64,000 bases of DNA from Flavobacteriales bacterium (GCA_027067965.1 JAMOUV010000007.1:62001-126000), one strand, 5' to 3'; positions 1 through 11,000 are shown, numbered from the stretch's first letter. Program-made: numbers and translations. Notes: generated from the letters alone by a model not told the origin.

Positions 1-13
1 CCGGAAAATTTCC

Positions 14-1231
14 ATGAAAATACTTATCGAAAATATCAAACAATTAATTCAAGTCCGCGAAGAAGTGCCGGCTCCGCTCCGCGGAAAAACCATGGACGAA
101 CTACCCGTTATCGACAATGCATTTCTGTTGATTGAAGACGGTATTATTTCGAACTTCGGCCCCATGGAAGAAATGCCCGTCATCCATGCCGACCAAGTAA
201 TTGATGCAAAGGAACGTATGGTTTTTCCCGCTTGGGTCGATTCACACACACACTTGGTTTTTCCCGAATCACGTTACGGGGAATTTATCGATAAAATAAG
301 AGGATTGTCTTACGAAGAAATTGCCGCCAAAGGAGGCGGAATTTTAAACTCGGCACGCCGGTTACGCCAAATGTCCGAAGACGAACTTTACGAGAAAGCC
401 GAAAAACGTCTCCGCTTGCTTAAACAATATGGCACGGGTGCAGTGGAAATTAAATCCGGCTACGGTTTGAGCACCGAAGGAGAATTAAAAATGCTTCGGG
501 TAATCAAACGCTTGAAAGAAAGCGAAAACATTCCGGTTAAAGCCACTTTTTTGGGAGCACATGCCGTTCCCGAAAATATGAATAAAGCGGATTATGTTCG
601 GTTAATCGTCGAAGAAATGCTACCCGAAATAGCCAAGCATAATCTGGCCGATTATGTGGATGTCTTTTGCGAAACCGGTTACTTCGATACGCAGGATACG
701 GAAATCATTTTGGACGCGGCCGCCAAATACGGGCTCAAACCCAAGATTCATATCAATCAATTTACTGCTATAGGCGGCATTGAAATAGCGGTAAAATATC
801 ATGCTGTTTCGGTGGACCATTTGGAAGTGATGACTGAACAGGATTTCCGGGCACTTCAACACTCCGACACGGTTGCTACGGTATTGCCGGGATGTTCCTT
901 TTTTATCCATATTCCTTATGCGCCTGCCAAAGAAATGATTGAACGAAATATCACCTTGGCTCTCGCCACGGATTTTAATCCCGGATCGGCTCCCTCGTGG
1001 AATATGAATTTTATGGTCTCGCTTGCATGTATCAAACAAAAACTTACCCCCGCTCAAGCCATCAATGCCGCTACCGTCAATGCGGGCTATGCTTTGGAAC
1101 TGCAACACGAAGCCGGTATGATTAGAAAAGGTACGCCGGCCAGGGTTTTTCTCAGCATCCCCTTGACCCATTACGGCGAATTGCCTTATTATTTCGGTAT
1201 CAATCCGGTGGAAAAAACAATAGGGTTTTAA
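14..1231 (+). CDS. hutI: Imidazolonepropionase
   Basis: This cytosolic metal-dependent amidohydrolase performs the third step of histidine degradation, hydrolysing 4-imidazolone-5-propionate to N-formimino-L-glutamate. The 405-residue length is normal for HutI. Visible motifs are the DSHTHLVF metal site (His78, His80), SRYGEF just after it, FLGAHAVP, a HINQF segment and the late ATDFNPGSAP segment carrying the conserved Asp. The ATG at 14 is the first in frame and gives the expected N-terminus. hutH lies 5 kb away on the other strand, so the pathway is present but not in one compact operon here. hutU and hutG are not in the window and could lie upstream. The family assignment is secure. Confidence 0.96.
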   Translation: MKILIENIKQLIQVREEVPAPLRGKTMDELPVIDNAFLLIEDGIISNFGPMEEMPVIHADQVIDAKERMVFPAWVDSHTHLVFPESRYGEFIDKIRGLSYEEIAAKGGGILNSARRLRQMSEDELYEKAEKRLRLLKQYGTGAVEIKSGYGLSTEGELKMLRVIKRLKESENIPVKATFLGAHAVPENMNKADYVRLIVEEMLPEIAKHNLADYVDVFCETGYFDTQDTEIILDAAAKYGLKPKIHINQFTAIGGIEIAVKYHAVSVDHLEVMTEQDFRALQHSDTVATVLPGCSFFIHIPYAPAKEMIERNITLALATDFNPGSAPSWNMNFMVSLACIKQKLTPAQAINAATVNAGYALELQHEAGMIRKGTPARVFLSIPLTHYGELPYYFGINPVEKTIGF

Positions 1232-1249
1232 AGGAGACATATTTTTTTG

Positions 1250-1257
1250 TATATTTG
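1250..1257 (+). promoter_or_regulatory. -7 promoter element for rpmE2
   Basis: TATATTTG matches the Bacteroidota -7 consensus TAnnTTTG and lies 26 bases before the rpmE2 start. No convincing -33 TTTG is seen at the usual spacing, so this is a sequence match only. Confidence 0.5.
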
Positions 1258-1283
1258 CAATTCGAAAACAAGACAAGAAAATC

Positions 1284-1535
1284 ATGAAAAAAGGTATTCA
1301 TCCGGAAAACTACAGATTAGTGGCATTCAAAGACATGTCAAACGGCGATATATTTCTGATGTATTCGACCGCCGAAGCCAAAGAAACCATCGAAATTGAC
1401 GGACAGGAATTACCCTTGGTCAAAGTGGAAATTTCACGTACTTCACATCCTTACTACACCGGTAAGATGAAATTGGTGGATACGGCCGGACGTATTGATA
1501 AATTCCGCAGGAAATACGCCAAATTCAAAAAATAA
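1284..1535 (+). CDS. rpmE2: 50S ribosomal protein L31, type B
   Basis: This is a small protein of the large ribosomal subunit that helps bridge the 50S and 30S subunits. At 83 residues it has type B length, with the N-terminal MKKGIHPENYRLVAFKD and the HPYYTGK segment typical of the family. There is no cysteine, so it is the zinc-independent C-minus form. It has its own TAnnTTTG element upstream and a hairpin terminator downstream, suggesting a single-gene transcript. In bacteria with both forms, the type B protein replaces the zinc form under zinc shortage. Whether another L31 exists in this genome cannot be seen. Confidence 0.96.
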   Translation: MKKGIHPENYRLVAFKDMSNGDIFLMYSTAEAKETIEIDGQELPLVKVEISRTSHPYYTGKMKLVDTAGRIDKFRRKYAKFKK

Positions 1536-1553
1536 TTTGTACTAAAAAAAATT

Positions 1554-1583
1554 AAAATTCCGGTTTTTTGCCGGATTTTTTTT
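1554..1583 (+). terminator. Rho-independent terminator after rpmE2
   Basis: A short GC hairpin, TCCGG and CCGGA around a T-rich loop, is flanked by an A run upstream and a run of eight T downstream, 20 to 50 bases after the rpmE2 stop. Confidence 0.7.
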
Positions 1584-1637
1584 AAATGAAAATTTTTTCT
1601 TAAATTAGCATACTAAAACAGAATAAAACTATTGGCT

Positions 1638-3662
1638 ATGAAAAAAGTCGTATTATCATTAATTATATTTTCTTTCCTTTCACTGGGTTCATTGAAGGCC
1701 CAGTTCACCAACAAAGGTTATGTGGTGATTAACGGAAGTTTCTCATTGGTAGTCAAAAATTTGGACTTTGTCAATGAAGGAACCGTCGAGATGAAAGGTA
1801 ACGGTAAACTCTATATGCGCGGAGGTGCTAACGGCGGAGATTTAATCAATAACGGTACTTTCGGAGACAACACGCTGTCGGAAACTTATCAAGTTATTTT
1901 CGACGGAGATGCCGATCAAGCCATCAAAGGAAGCAATGAGCCGTTTTTCGATCAATTGATTACCGCTCAAACCGGTACTGTATCGGTAACGCAAGAAATT
2001 GATGCCACTGCCAACAAAATTAAGGTGGGCGATGCAGGCAATTTGTTCGATTATAGAGTGAAAGACCCGTCAAATTCGGGGCTCAGATTAAGCGTTGATC
2101 ATTTTGATTTAACCGGTAACTTGCGCCTGTATGACGATTCGCAAATTTTACCCACTTCGGATAATGCAAGTTTTTCAGCCACCGGTGTTGGAAATCTATA
2201 TCGCGATCAACTGGGTACCGGTAACAAATACTGGTATAATTACTGGTGTGCACCGGTTAATATGCATGATAATGACAGTAATTGGCAAGTTGATCTTTTG
2301 ATGGATGGTCGCGATCCCGAAAATCCGCAACCTATAAATTTTGTCTATGAACATGATGCGGATGGTTCTAACCAGGTAAATAGCGGCCAAAATCCAGCTT
2401 ACTTGAACGAAGCATGGATATGGGTATTTAGAAATACCGGTAACGATTATGCCAACTGGGTTTATGTGGGAAGTACGGGAAATATAAAACCCGGTGAAGG
2501 ATATTCCATGAAGGGACCGAATATTTTTAACGCGCCCCGTCCGGGTAGTTCGGGAAACACCGAATTTAAGGCCTATACATTTGCCGGTGAACCCAACGGA
2601 GGGTCTTATAATTTAACTTTAAGTGCAGGAAATATGTATTTGGTAGGTAATCCCTTTGCCAGTGCAATGGATGCCGACGCATTTATTAATGAACATCAAA
2701 ATATCATTACCGGAGATTTGTATTTCTGGGAACACATAAGTGGTCAAGATCATTACTTGCATAATTATGTGGGTGGTTATGCTACCTATAACTTATCGGG
2801 TGCTACACCTGCATCGGATTGGCAAAATAATGGAGCCACCGGTACTAAAATTCCCGGTCAATATATCCCCGTTGCGCAAGGTTTCTTCGTAGAAGCCCAA
2901 AATGGCGGCACGCTTACCTTTAAAAATTCCCAAAGAGAATTTGTTAAAGAAGACGGAAGTAATTCGGTATTTATGCGTTCTAATTTGACCGATATTCGCT
3001 TATATTATACCAATCCTGACGGATTACGTCGCCACTTGTTATTGGCTATTCGTCCGAATACCACTATGGATGACGATTGGGGCTGGGATGCCAAAGCGGC
3101 TGACAACAACACGAATTTCGGAGGCGATATGTTCTTTAAAATCGGCAATAATGATTATGTGATTCAAGCCATTCCCGAAATTACGGAAGAAACACGTCTT
3201 CCGCTTCATATTACCACCAATACCGACGGCCAAGTGGAAATCGGTTTGACCGAATTGATGAACGTTCCTTCGGATATGGAAATCTTTATAGAAGACAGCC
3301 AAGAAGCACAAACCTATCCGATTTCATTGACATCGCCCTTTACCACCAACCTGCCTACCGGCGACTTTACCGATAGATTCTTCCTTGTTTTCCGTCCTTC
3401 AAGCACGATGAGTGCGGACGAAGATCTTATATCCGACATCAAAGTTTATTATAACGATAATTACGTGATCATTAAGAATCCGCGTTCGCAACAAATCGAC
3501 AAAGTGGACATCTTCGATATGCAAGGAAAATTGGTTATTTCCAAAGCATTTAACTCGAAAGAACAAATGCTAAAACTTCCCGTTCAAGCCACAACCGGTG
3601 TGTACCTGTTCAACGTACATTCGGGTAATGCGGTGAAAGGAGGTAAATTCATTGTAGAATAA
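1638..3662 (+). CDS. Secreted protein with C-terminal T9SS sorting domain, unknown function
   Basis: A 674-residue secreted protein. The open frame extends to a TTG at 1632, but the ATG at 1638 starts a normal signal peptide (MKKVVLSLIIFSFLSLGS, cleavage near the KAQ). The C-terminal 75 or so residues form a T9SS type A sorting domain: IKVYYNDNYVIIKNP, then KVDIFDMQGKLV, then TGVYLFNVHSG and a terminal KGGKFIVE. The long middle part is rich in Asn, Gly and aromatic residues and has repeated NGGT/NNGTF-type turns near its N-terminus, as in beta-rich adhesin or surface proteins. No enzyme domain was recognised. The product is expected to cross the outer membrane and be anchored or released. Confidence 0.85.
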   Translation: MKKVVLSLIIFSFLSLGSLKAQFTNKGYVVINGSFSLVVKNLDFVNEGTVEMKGNGKLYMRGGANGGDLINNGTFGDNTLSETYQVIFDGDADQAIKGSNEPFFDQLITAQTGTVSVTQEIDATANKIKVGDAGNLFDYRVKDPSNSGLRLSVDHFDLTGNLRLYDDSQILPTSDNASFSATGVGNLYRDQLGTGNKYWYNYWCAPVNMHDNDSNWQVDLLMDGRDPENPQPINFVYEHDADGSNQVNSGQNPAYLNEAWIWVFRNTGNDYANWVYVGSTGNIKPGEGYSMKGPNIFNAPRPGSSGNTEFKAYTFAGEPNGGSYNLTLSAGNMYLVGNPFASAMDADAFINEHQNIITGDLYFWEHISGQDHYLHNYVGGYATYNLSGATPASDWQNNGATGTKIPGQYIPVAQGFFVEAQNGGTLTFKNSQREFVKEDGSNSVFMRSNLTDIRLYYTNPDGLRRHLLLAIRPNTTMDDDWGWDAKAADNNTNFGGDMFFKIGNNDYVIQAIPEITEETRLPLHITTNTDGQVEIGLTELMNVPSDMEIFIEDSQEAQTYPISLTSPFTTNLPTGDFTDRFFLVFRPSSTMSADEDLISDIKVYYNDNYVIIKNPRSQQIDKVDIFDMQGKLVISKAFNSKEQMLKLPVQATTGVYLFNVHSGNAVKGGKFIVE

Positions 3663-3681
3663 TCATTTCATAATATAGATT

Positions 3682-3714
3682 AAAAAACCGTCCGGAAAAC
3701 CGGGCGGTTTTTTT
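3682..3714 (+). terminator. Rho-independent terminator
   Basis: AAAACCGTCCGG and CCGGGCGGTTTT pair with a single mismatch around an AAAA loop and are followed by a T run, 20 bases after the stop of the T9SS protein gene. Confidence 0.9.
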
Positions 3715-3751
3715 GTTGATGAATGTCGATTTTACATGGAAAAAATATCAT

Positions 3752-3759
3752 TATCTTTG
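3752..3759 (+). promoter_or_regulatory. -7 promoter element TATCTTTG
   Basis: An exact TAnnTTTG match 16 bases before the ATG at 3776. The preceding gene ends in a strong terminator, so a promoter is needed here. Confidence 0.6.
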
Positions 3760-3775
3760 TTACTAAACTCATATT

Positions 3776-4894
3776 ATGGTCAAGGTTTACGAAGTAAAAA
3801 ACAAAAACGATTTAAAAAAATTCATTTCCCTCCCTTACCGGCTTTATAAAAACGACAAAAATTGGATTCCTCCAATCAAGAAAAGCGAACGGGAATATTG
3901 GACCCGCCATCCTGGTTTGAAAAAAAATCCGGTCAAATTGTTTCTGGCCGAAAAGGACGGAAAAATCGCCGGACGTATTGCTTTTCTCATCAACAAAAGA
4001 TATAATGAACTTCATGATAAAAAAACAGCCCGTTTTTTTGCTTTTGAAGCCATCGACGACAAGGAAGTCATTGATCAATTGTTTGAAAAAGCCGAAGCGG
4101 AAGCCAAGGAACACGGCATGAATCACATTCACGGTCCCTTGGGTTTTAATAACTTGGACCACCAAGGCATGCAAGTGGAAGGATTCGATTGGCCACAAAC
4201 CATGGTGTCGGTATATAATTTTCCTTATTATAAAGATCACCTGGAACGCTTGGGCTACCGAAAAGAAATCGATTGGATTGAAAATCGCATCCGGTTGAAT
4301 GAAAATGCTATAAAACGTGGAAAAATCGGAAGACAAATCATCGAAAAACGTTACGGACTCAAGGCATGGCAACCGGCAAACAAAGAAGAATTTATCAGTG
4401 TAACCGAAGATATTTTTAAACTCTACAATGAGGCCTATAAGAATTTGCCTTATATGGTGCCTTTGGATGACGAGGAGATAGAATTTTATAAAAAATCTTA
4501 CATGCAAGTTTTGTTGCCGGAATGGGCTTTTTTTGCGCGCGAACCCGAACAAAATAAAATTGTGGCCTTCTTAATTACCATGCCTTCCTTGGGTGATGCG
4601 CTCCGCAAAGCCAAAGGGCGGCTCTTCCCCTTCGGGTTTTATTACATCATGCAGGCATTAAAAAAACCGAAAGAAATCGATGCGGCCATCATCGGAGCCG
4701 ACCCCGAATACGATAATAAAGGCGCGGCGGTAATTGTGTTTGAAAAATTTCATGAAGTGATGCTCAAATACGGCGTGGATACTTTTGAAACCGGAGGCGT
4801 TTTTGAAACCAATAAACCGGTATTGGCCAATTGGAAAAATTACGATGCCATCCAACATAAACGAAAAAGAGTATATGGAAAATCTCTATCATGA
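3776..4894 (+). CDS. GNAT-like N-acetyltransferase family protein
   Basis: A 372-residue cytosolic protein of the large GNAT-like family often found in Bacteroidota (similar in layout to YghO). The first 100 residues contain a beta-strand pattern ending in LAEKDGKIAGRIAFLINKRYN, which resembles the GNAT core strand followed by an acyl-CoA-binding turn. Further conserved-looking stretches are GPLGFNNLDHQGMQVEGFD and DAAIIGADPEYDNKGAAVIV. The substrate is not known for this family. It overlaps the next gene, an aminotransferase, by 20 bases, which suggests co-transcription and perhaps translational coupling. The function should be treated as unassigned beyond the fold. Confidence 0.8.
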   Translation: MVKVYEVKNKNDLKKFISLPYRLYKNDKNWIPPIKKSEREYWTRHPGLKKNPVKLFLAEKDGKIAGRIAFLINKRYNELHDKKTARFFAFEAIDDKEVIDQLFEKAEAEAKEHGMNHIHGPLGFNNLDHQGMQVEGFDWPQTMVSVYNFPYYKDHLERLGYRKEIDWIENRIRLNENAIKRGKIGRQIIEKRYGLKAWQPANKEEFISVTEDIFKLYNEAYKNLPYMVPLDDEEIEFYKKSYMQVLLPEWAFFAREPEQNKIVAFLITMPSLGDALRKAKGRLFPFGFYYIMQALKKPKEIDAAIIGADPEYDNKGAAVIVFEKFHEVMLKYGVDTFETGGVFETNKPVLANWKNYDAIQHKRKRVYGKSLS

Positions 4895-6026
4895 TAAACT
4901 TCCCGGTACCGGTACGAGTATTTTTGCCGTGATGTCGGGTCTGGCCCGGCAAACGGGAGCAGTAAATCTGTCGCAAGGATTTCCCGATTTTGACGTATCG
5001 CCCGAATTGATTGATTTGGTTTATAAGTTCATGCGCGAAGGAAAAAACCAATACGCCCCCATGCCCGGCGTTCCGGAATTGACACAAGCCGTTTCGAATA
5101 AAATAAAGAAACTTTATGACAAGACCTATCATCCCGACACGGAAATAACCGTTACGGCAGGTGCCACTCAAGCCCTTTTTACGGCCATTCAAGCATTTGT
5201 TTCGTCCGGCGACGAAGTGATTATGTTTGAACCGGCATACGATTCCTACTTGCCCTCAGTCAAACTTGCCGGGGGAAAACCGGTGTTTATACGGTTGGAA
5301 AAACCGGATTTCCGTATAGATTGGAATAAGGTCAAAGAAAAGATTAATGATAAAACCCGTTTGATCATTGTCAATACGCCCAACAATCCGGGTGGATATG
5401 TATTGACGGAAAACGACTGGAAAATTCTGGCCGGTCTCACCGAAAATACGCGAATCATTATACTGAGTGACGAAGTTTACGAGCATATTATTTTTGACGG
5501 GCTCAGTCATGAAAGCGGCATGAAATACCCGCAATTGCGGGAACGGCTTATGGCCGTGTTTTCCTTCGGGAAAACCTTTCATGCCACCGGATGGAAAACC
5601 GGTTATGTGGTCTCGGACGAAAGATTAATGAACCTGTTCCGGAAAGTTCATCAATTCAATGTATTTTCGGTCAATACACCCATGCAATATGCATTGGCCG
5701 AATATCTCAAAAACGAATCCAATTATTTGACTTTACCGGCATTTTATCAAGCAAAAAGGGATTTTTTTACGGCACAATTGAAAGATTCGAGATGGAAAAT
5801 CATTCCCACGTCGGGCACCTATTTTATTTTAATGGATTATTCGGCCATATCGGACGAAAACGAATTTGATTTCGCCGTCCGGCTTACCAAAGAATTCGGA
5901 GTGGCCTCGATTCCTTTGTCCTCGTTTTATCATGACAAATTCGAACAATCCTGTTTGCGATTTTGTTTTGCCAAAAAGGAAGAAACGCTCCGCAAAGCGG
6001 TGGCGCTGCTTAAAGAAATCCGGTAA
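4875..6026 (+). CDS. Class I/II PLP-dependent aminotransferase (methionine aminotransferase type)
   Basis: A cytosolic fold-type I aminotransferase of 383 residues that converts an amino acid to its 2-oxo acid using pyridoxal phosphate. The PLP lysine is in SFGKTFHATGWK (Lys233), the Asn/Pro motif is IVNTPNNPGG, the Asp that holds the PLP nitrogen is in LSDEVYEH, and the C-terminal Arg is in SCLRFCFA. The start LYHDKLPGTGTSIF matches the methionine aminotransferase (YbdL/MtnE-like) subgroup. The frame is open further upstream, but the ATG at 4875 has a purine-rich stretch before it and fits the family N-terminus. ATG 4845 is an alternative. Substrate specificity is inferred only. Confidence 0.88.
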   Translation: MENLYHDKLPGTGTSIFAVMSGLARQTGAVNLSQGFPDFDVSPELIDLVYKFMREGKNQYAPMPGVPELTQAVSNKIKKLYDKTYHPDTEITVTAGATQALFTAIQAFVSSGDEVIMFEPAYDSYLPSVKLAGGKPVFIRLEKPDFRIDWNKVKEKINDKTRLIIVNTPNNPGGYVLTENDWKILAGLTENTRIIILSDEVYEHIIFDGLSHESGMKYPQLRERLMAVFSFGKTFHATGWKTGYVVSDERLMNLFRKVHQFNVFSVNTPMQYALAEYLKNESNYLTLPAFYQAKRDFFTAQLKDSRWKIIPTSGTYFILMDYSAISDENEFDFAVRLTKEFGVASIPLSSFYHDKFEQSCLRFCFAKKEETLRKAVALLKEIR

Positions 6027-6140
6027 AATCGATTTATTTTCTTCCCTCATTTCTCATCACCGGTCGGTCACGGACTCCTTCGGAGGATGATTCCGACAGC
6101 CGTCGGAACGACCCCCACGTCCCATAGATTATCTTCAATA

Positions 6141-6251
<111 letters not shown>

Positions 6252-6299
6252 AATTAAAAGGGCGGTGCAAATTTACACCTTTTTTATATTTCAGTCAAA

Positions 6300-7805
6300 T
6301 TATTTTATGAAGGATTCCAATACTTCCGCCGGGGTACGGCTATAGATTTCCAAAACCTTATTGATTTTTGGATATAACATTTCGTCTTCTTCAATGAATT
6401 TTATTTCTTTTCGATAGGGTTTGAGGAAAAGTTTCACATTTTCGGAAGAATTTTTATTCCTGAAATACAATGCTTGATTGGCCGTTAATAATTCCACAGC
6501 CAATACATATTTGGCATTTTCAATAATACGAGCCGTTTTCAGAACGGAATTAGCTCCCATGCTCACATGATCTTCTTGACCGTTGCTGGACTCTATGGAA
6601 TCCACACTATTCGGATAGGACAATTGTTTGTTTTGATTGACCAAAGAAGCGGCCATGTACTGAGGAATCATAAAACCCGAATTTAAACCGGGCGACGGTG
6701 TTAAATAAGCGGGAAGTTGGCGTTTGCCGGAAATCAAGCGATAAGTTCGTCGCTCGGAAATATTGGATAGTTCGGAAACGGCAATGGCCAGCATATCGGA
6801 AGCAATGGCTAGCGGTTCGCCGTGGAAGTTACCGCCCGAAAGAATTTGTCGATTGTCGGCATCTATTATCGGATTGTCGGTTACGGCATTTATTTCAACG
6901 GTAAAAGTTTCTTTTACCGAATTCAACACATGTTTTACACTTCCATGAACTTGCGGCACACACCTGAAAGAATAAGGGTCCTGTACATGCTGCTTGGAAG
7001 AATGAATAATTTCACTATCCTTTAAAATCGCTCGAATACGCCGTGCCGTTTCGGCTTGGCCTCGATGTGGACGAATTTTTTGTATGATTTCCGAAAAAGG
7101 TTCTATTCTTCCGTTATATGCCTCTAAAGAAGTAGCGGCAATTAAATCGGCCCAAATATCCAATTTTTCGGCTTCCCATAAATTTATGATACCCAATGCG
7201 GTCATAAATTGCGTGCCGTTTAATAGCGCCAAACCTTCTTTGGCCTGCAAATGTATGGGGGACCAATGAAGTTTTTTTAAAATTTCTCGAGCAGAATATT
7301 TTTTTCCTTTATACCGTACTTCTCCTTCGCCTATCAAAGGTAAAGAAAGATGGGCCAAAGGGGCCAAATCGCCGGACGCGCCCAAAGAACCGTTTTCATA
7401 AACTACCGGAAGAATATCATGATTATAAAAATCAACCAAACGTTCTACGGTTTTTAATTGCACTCCCGAATATCCTTTGGATAAGGTAATGATTTTTAAT
7501 AAAAGCATCAATTTAACCGCTTCACCGGAGAGTTCATGACCGGTACCGCATGCATGACTTTTAACCAAATTTTCCTGAAGCAATTGCATTTCCTCAGGCG
7601 CAATCCGCAAGCGGTGCAATGAACCGAAACCCGTATTAATACCGTAAATTGCTTTTTGATTGTTTTGTATTTCTTCGTGTAAAAAACGATATGATTTTTC
7701 GATCTTTTTCTTTGCGGCTTCTCCTATCTTTATTTCTTTGCCGGAATAAAAAATCTTCTTCAAAAATGCCAAATCAAAATTATTCTTATCGATATAGTAA
7801 ACCAT
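6300..7805 (-). CDS. hutH: Histidine ammonia-lyase
   Basis: This cytosolic enzyme removes ammonia from L-histidine to give urocanate, the first step of histidine catabolism. The 501-residue length is right. The MIO cofactor is formed from Ala143-Ser144-Gly145 in the GSLGASGDLAPLAH motif. YGINTGFGSL near residue 54 carries the catalytic Tyr, and SGGNFHGEPLA and SSNGQEDHVSMG are the other family blocks. It lies opposite to hutI and is not in an operon with it here. The upstream 200 bases are very AT-rich and shared with the divergent susC-like gene, so the two promoters face away from each other. Confidence 0.97.
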   Translation of the reverse strand: MVYYIDKNNFDLAFLKKIFYSGKEIKIGEAAKKKIEKSYRFLHEEIQNNQKAIYGINTGFGSLHRLRIAPEEMQLLQENLVKSHACGTGHELSGEAVKLMLLLKIITLSKGYSGVQLKTVERLVDFYNHDILPVVYENGSLGASGDLAPLAHLSLPLIGEGEVRYKGKKYSAREILKKLHWSPIHLQAKEGLALLNGTQFMTALGIINLWEAEKLDIWADLIAATSLEAYNGRIEPFSEIIQKIRPHRGQAETARRIRAILKDSEIIHSSKQHVQDPYSFRCVPQVHGSVKHVLNSVKETFTVEINAVTDNPIIDADNRQILSGGNFHGEPLAIASDMLAIAVSELSNISERRTYRLISGKRQLPAYLTPSPGLNSGFMIPQYMAASLVNQNKQLSYPNSVDSIESSNGQEDHVSMGANSVLKTARIIENAKYVLAVELLTANQALYFRNKNSSENVKLFLKPYRKEIKFIEEDEMLYPKINKVLEIYSRTPAEVLESFIK

Positions 7806-7985
7806 ACCTTAGTAATTTTTCTAAAGATAAAGTTTCTTTTACATATGATATATGATAAATAAATATAATTGATAATTTTTTCAATAAAAATTAATTTTTT
7901 AATAAAATAAATAATTATCTAACAGATTTCAATAAATTAATTGCAAGCATTGATAAGTTTCAATGGTTTTTATGTTTTTTTTTAT

Positions 7986-7993
7986 TATATTTG
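7986..7993 (+). promoter_or_regulatory. -7 promoter element for the SusC/SusD operon
   Basis: TATATTTG, an exact TAnnTTTG match, lies 24 bases before the ATG at 8018, in the AT-rich divergent region between hutH and the susC-like gene. Confidence 0.6.
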
Positions 7994-8017
7994 AGATAAA
8001 CTAAAAACACGTTTATT

Positions 8018-11000
8018 ATGCGAATAAAACATTTATTAACTGGAATCCTCCTAATGGCCTTCAGTATCACGTGGGCACAGAACTTGGAGGTAAAAGGTAC
8101 GGTAACGGATAATTCCGGGGAACCGCTTCCCGGCGTTAACGTGGTAGTTAAAGGTACGAAAAAAGGAACCGTAACCGACTTTGACGGTCATTACAAAATT
8201 AAAGTTCCGAAAGGATCCGTCTTGGTCTTCTCTTATATGGGTTACGGAGATAAAGAAGTCAGGGTAAATAAACCCGGCGTTTACAATGTATCGCTGAGTC
8301 CTACGGCTGAAGCCCTCGACCCTATTATAGTAACCGCTATGGGTATCAAAAAGAAAGAAAAATCATTGGGTTATGCCGTTCAGGAAGTTAAAATGGATAA
8401 TTTAAAGACTCCTCAAACCGATGTCTTCACTTCCATTCAAGGCGAAGTCTCGGGGGTGTTAATTCAACAAACTTCCGGAACACCCGGTGCCGGTGTGGAT
8501 ATTTTAATTCGCGGTATTACTTCCATTGACCCGAACCAAAATAACCAACCCTTAATTGTAATTGACGGTATTCCGGTAAGTAATGATGTGTTTTACGGTA
8601 ATATATTACCTAGCAACGGAACCAATGCGCCGAGTGCAGCACAACAATTTTCATTCTCCAACAGGGGATTGGATATCAATCCCGAAGATATTCAAAATGT
8701 AACCGTCTTGAAAGGTGCCGCCGCTACGGCATTATACGGGATTAAAGCCGCTAACGGTGCTATTCTTATCACCACCAAAAAAGGATTTGCAGGCAAACCT
8801 ACCTTCTCATTTACTTCTAAAGTGACAACCAATCATATCACCAAATGGTTCGAACCGCAAACCAAATGGCGTGAAGGATATAAAGGTGTTGCGCGTGCTA
8901 CGATGGACCCTAATCATCCTGATGTCGCCCCTATTCAAATTCGTGGCTATGGACCCAATAAAGGGGTATGGTTGCTCAATGGCGCACCCTATAGTTTCCA
9001 TACTTGGGGACCTCTTTATAGTGAAGATAACGACTCATCTATCAGATTCCATAATGTATATGATGAATTCTTCAGAACAGGGGTGAATTATGACAATAGT
9101 TTCTCAATGCGAGGAGGTACGGAAAAATACAATTACTACATGTCATTAGGTAATATTTTTGCAAAAAGTATTGTGCCGTTTACCGATTACAATAAAACTT
9201 CCTTGCGATTTAGAGGAGAATATAAATTAGGGGAAAATGTAAAAGCTGAGTTTTCGAGCAATTACATTTACACACACAGCAAATTACCTAATAACGGGGA
9301 TAAATCCATTATGAGTTCCTTGGCCTATTGGAGCACCTCATTCCCTTTGGATAGAATTTGGGGACCCGACGGTCGTTCTTGGAACTATACACCTTACTGG
9401 ATCGACAACCCGCAATACTTCTCCTATATCAGTAGTTTTAAATCCGAATTAAATCGTTTTATCAACGGATTGAATATCACTTATTTAATTAATGACCATT
9501 GGAATTTCAAATTCCGGGGTGGAGTAGATACTTACACCGATGCACGTAACCGATTTGTACCGCCGGATTTGGATGTAGGTACCCAAGTAAACGGATTTGT
9601 ATATGATGCCAATGTCAAATTCAGACAATTGGACGCTAATTTCTTGCTCAACTACTCGAATGATTTAACCGATGACATTAAAATAAAAGCTACATTCGGT
9701 AATGAAGTCTTGGCGAAAAAATTTACCTACGATTGGGTAAGAGGCGAAGGACTGGTGGTGCCGGATTATAATCATATATCTAACACCACCAATCTTTACA
9801 GCGGAGAAAAAACCAAAAGAAAACGCTTGGTAGGTGTATTTTCCGAAATAAGTTTGGATTATAAAGATCATGTTTTCCTTAATCTCACGGGTAGAAACGA
9901 CTGGACATCGACTTTCAAAAAACAACACCGTTCATTCTTCTATCCTTCAGCTAGTTTGGCCGTGGTCTTCCATGATATGATTGACAAAGATGAAGATATG
10001 TTCTCATTCGGAAAAATCCGTTTGGCCTATGCCGAAGTCGGTAAAGACGCCCGAATCGGAGTATTGGGTCAATATTACTATTTAACCAATACCCTTCCCG
10101 GCGGCGTGCCCGGCACTTATCAAAGCAGCTTTATGGGAGACGTAAATGCCCGGCCGGAAAAACAAATGACCAAAGAAATCGGATTTGACCTGAGATTCTT
10201 TAATAACCGGATAAAAATCGATTATACCTATTATGATATTATTAATAAAGACCTGCTCTTTAGCGTACCTACACCTAATAGTAGCGGTTTAAGCTCGGTA
10301 TATCGTAATGTGGGAAAAATCCAAAATTGGGGACATGAATTAAGTTTGAGCGGATATTGGATAAATAATGATAAAATCACATGGCGAACCACGATTAACT
10401 ATACCAAATCCAAAGGTAAAGTATTGGAATTGGATGAAAATGTCGATCAAATTATTTTCGGACGCGGTAATGCCGCAGTAGTATTGAACATGGTCAAAGA
10501 AGGTGATTATTTGGGATCACTTTACGGGTTCACTTGGAAATATAATGATGACGGACAAATTATTGTGGATAGCAGAAACCGACCGCAAATAGATTGGTCC
10601 GAAAGAAAAATAGTAGGTAATGCTTTTCCGAAATGGGTAGGTAGTATTGGAAATCATTTTACTTTCGGTAATGTAGGATTCGGATTCAATATCGAATATA
10701 AAAAAGGAGGTGACATTTACGACGATTTCATCAGAACCGCCGTGCGAAACGGAAATGCCAAAGAGACCGAAGAACGCTATGTGGAATATGTATGGCCGAA
10801 TTCCGTAAAAGAAACCTCACCGGGTGTATATGTACCTAACAATGATCCGATGGAGAAAAACGAATATTGGTATCGATACACCCGATACACTTATGCAGCC
10901 GAAACACAATTACGTGACGCTTCATGGTTAAAATTACGTAATCTTTATCTTTCTTATAAATTACCCGAAAAATATTTGAAAGAAACATTCATTGACAAGG

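Noticed and set aside
620-1285. 221-codon frame on the minus strand of hutI
   Set aside because: It lies wholly over hutI, has no recognisable family and no promoter; antisense shadow.
3812-4552. 246-codon minus-strand frame over the GNAT-like gene
   Set aside because: Shadow; the plus-strand frame has family motifs and a promoter.
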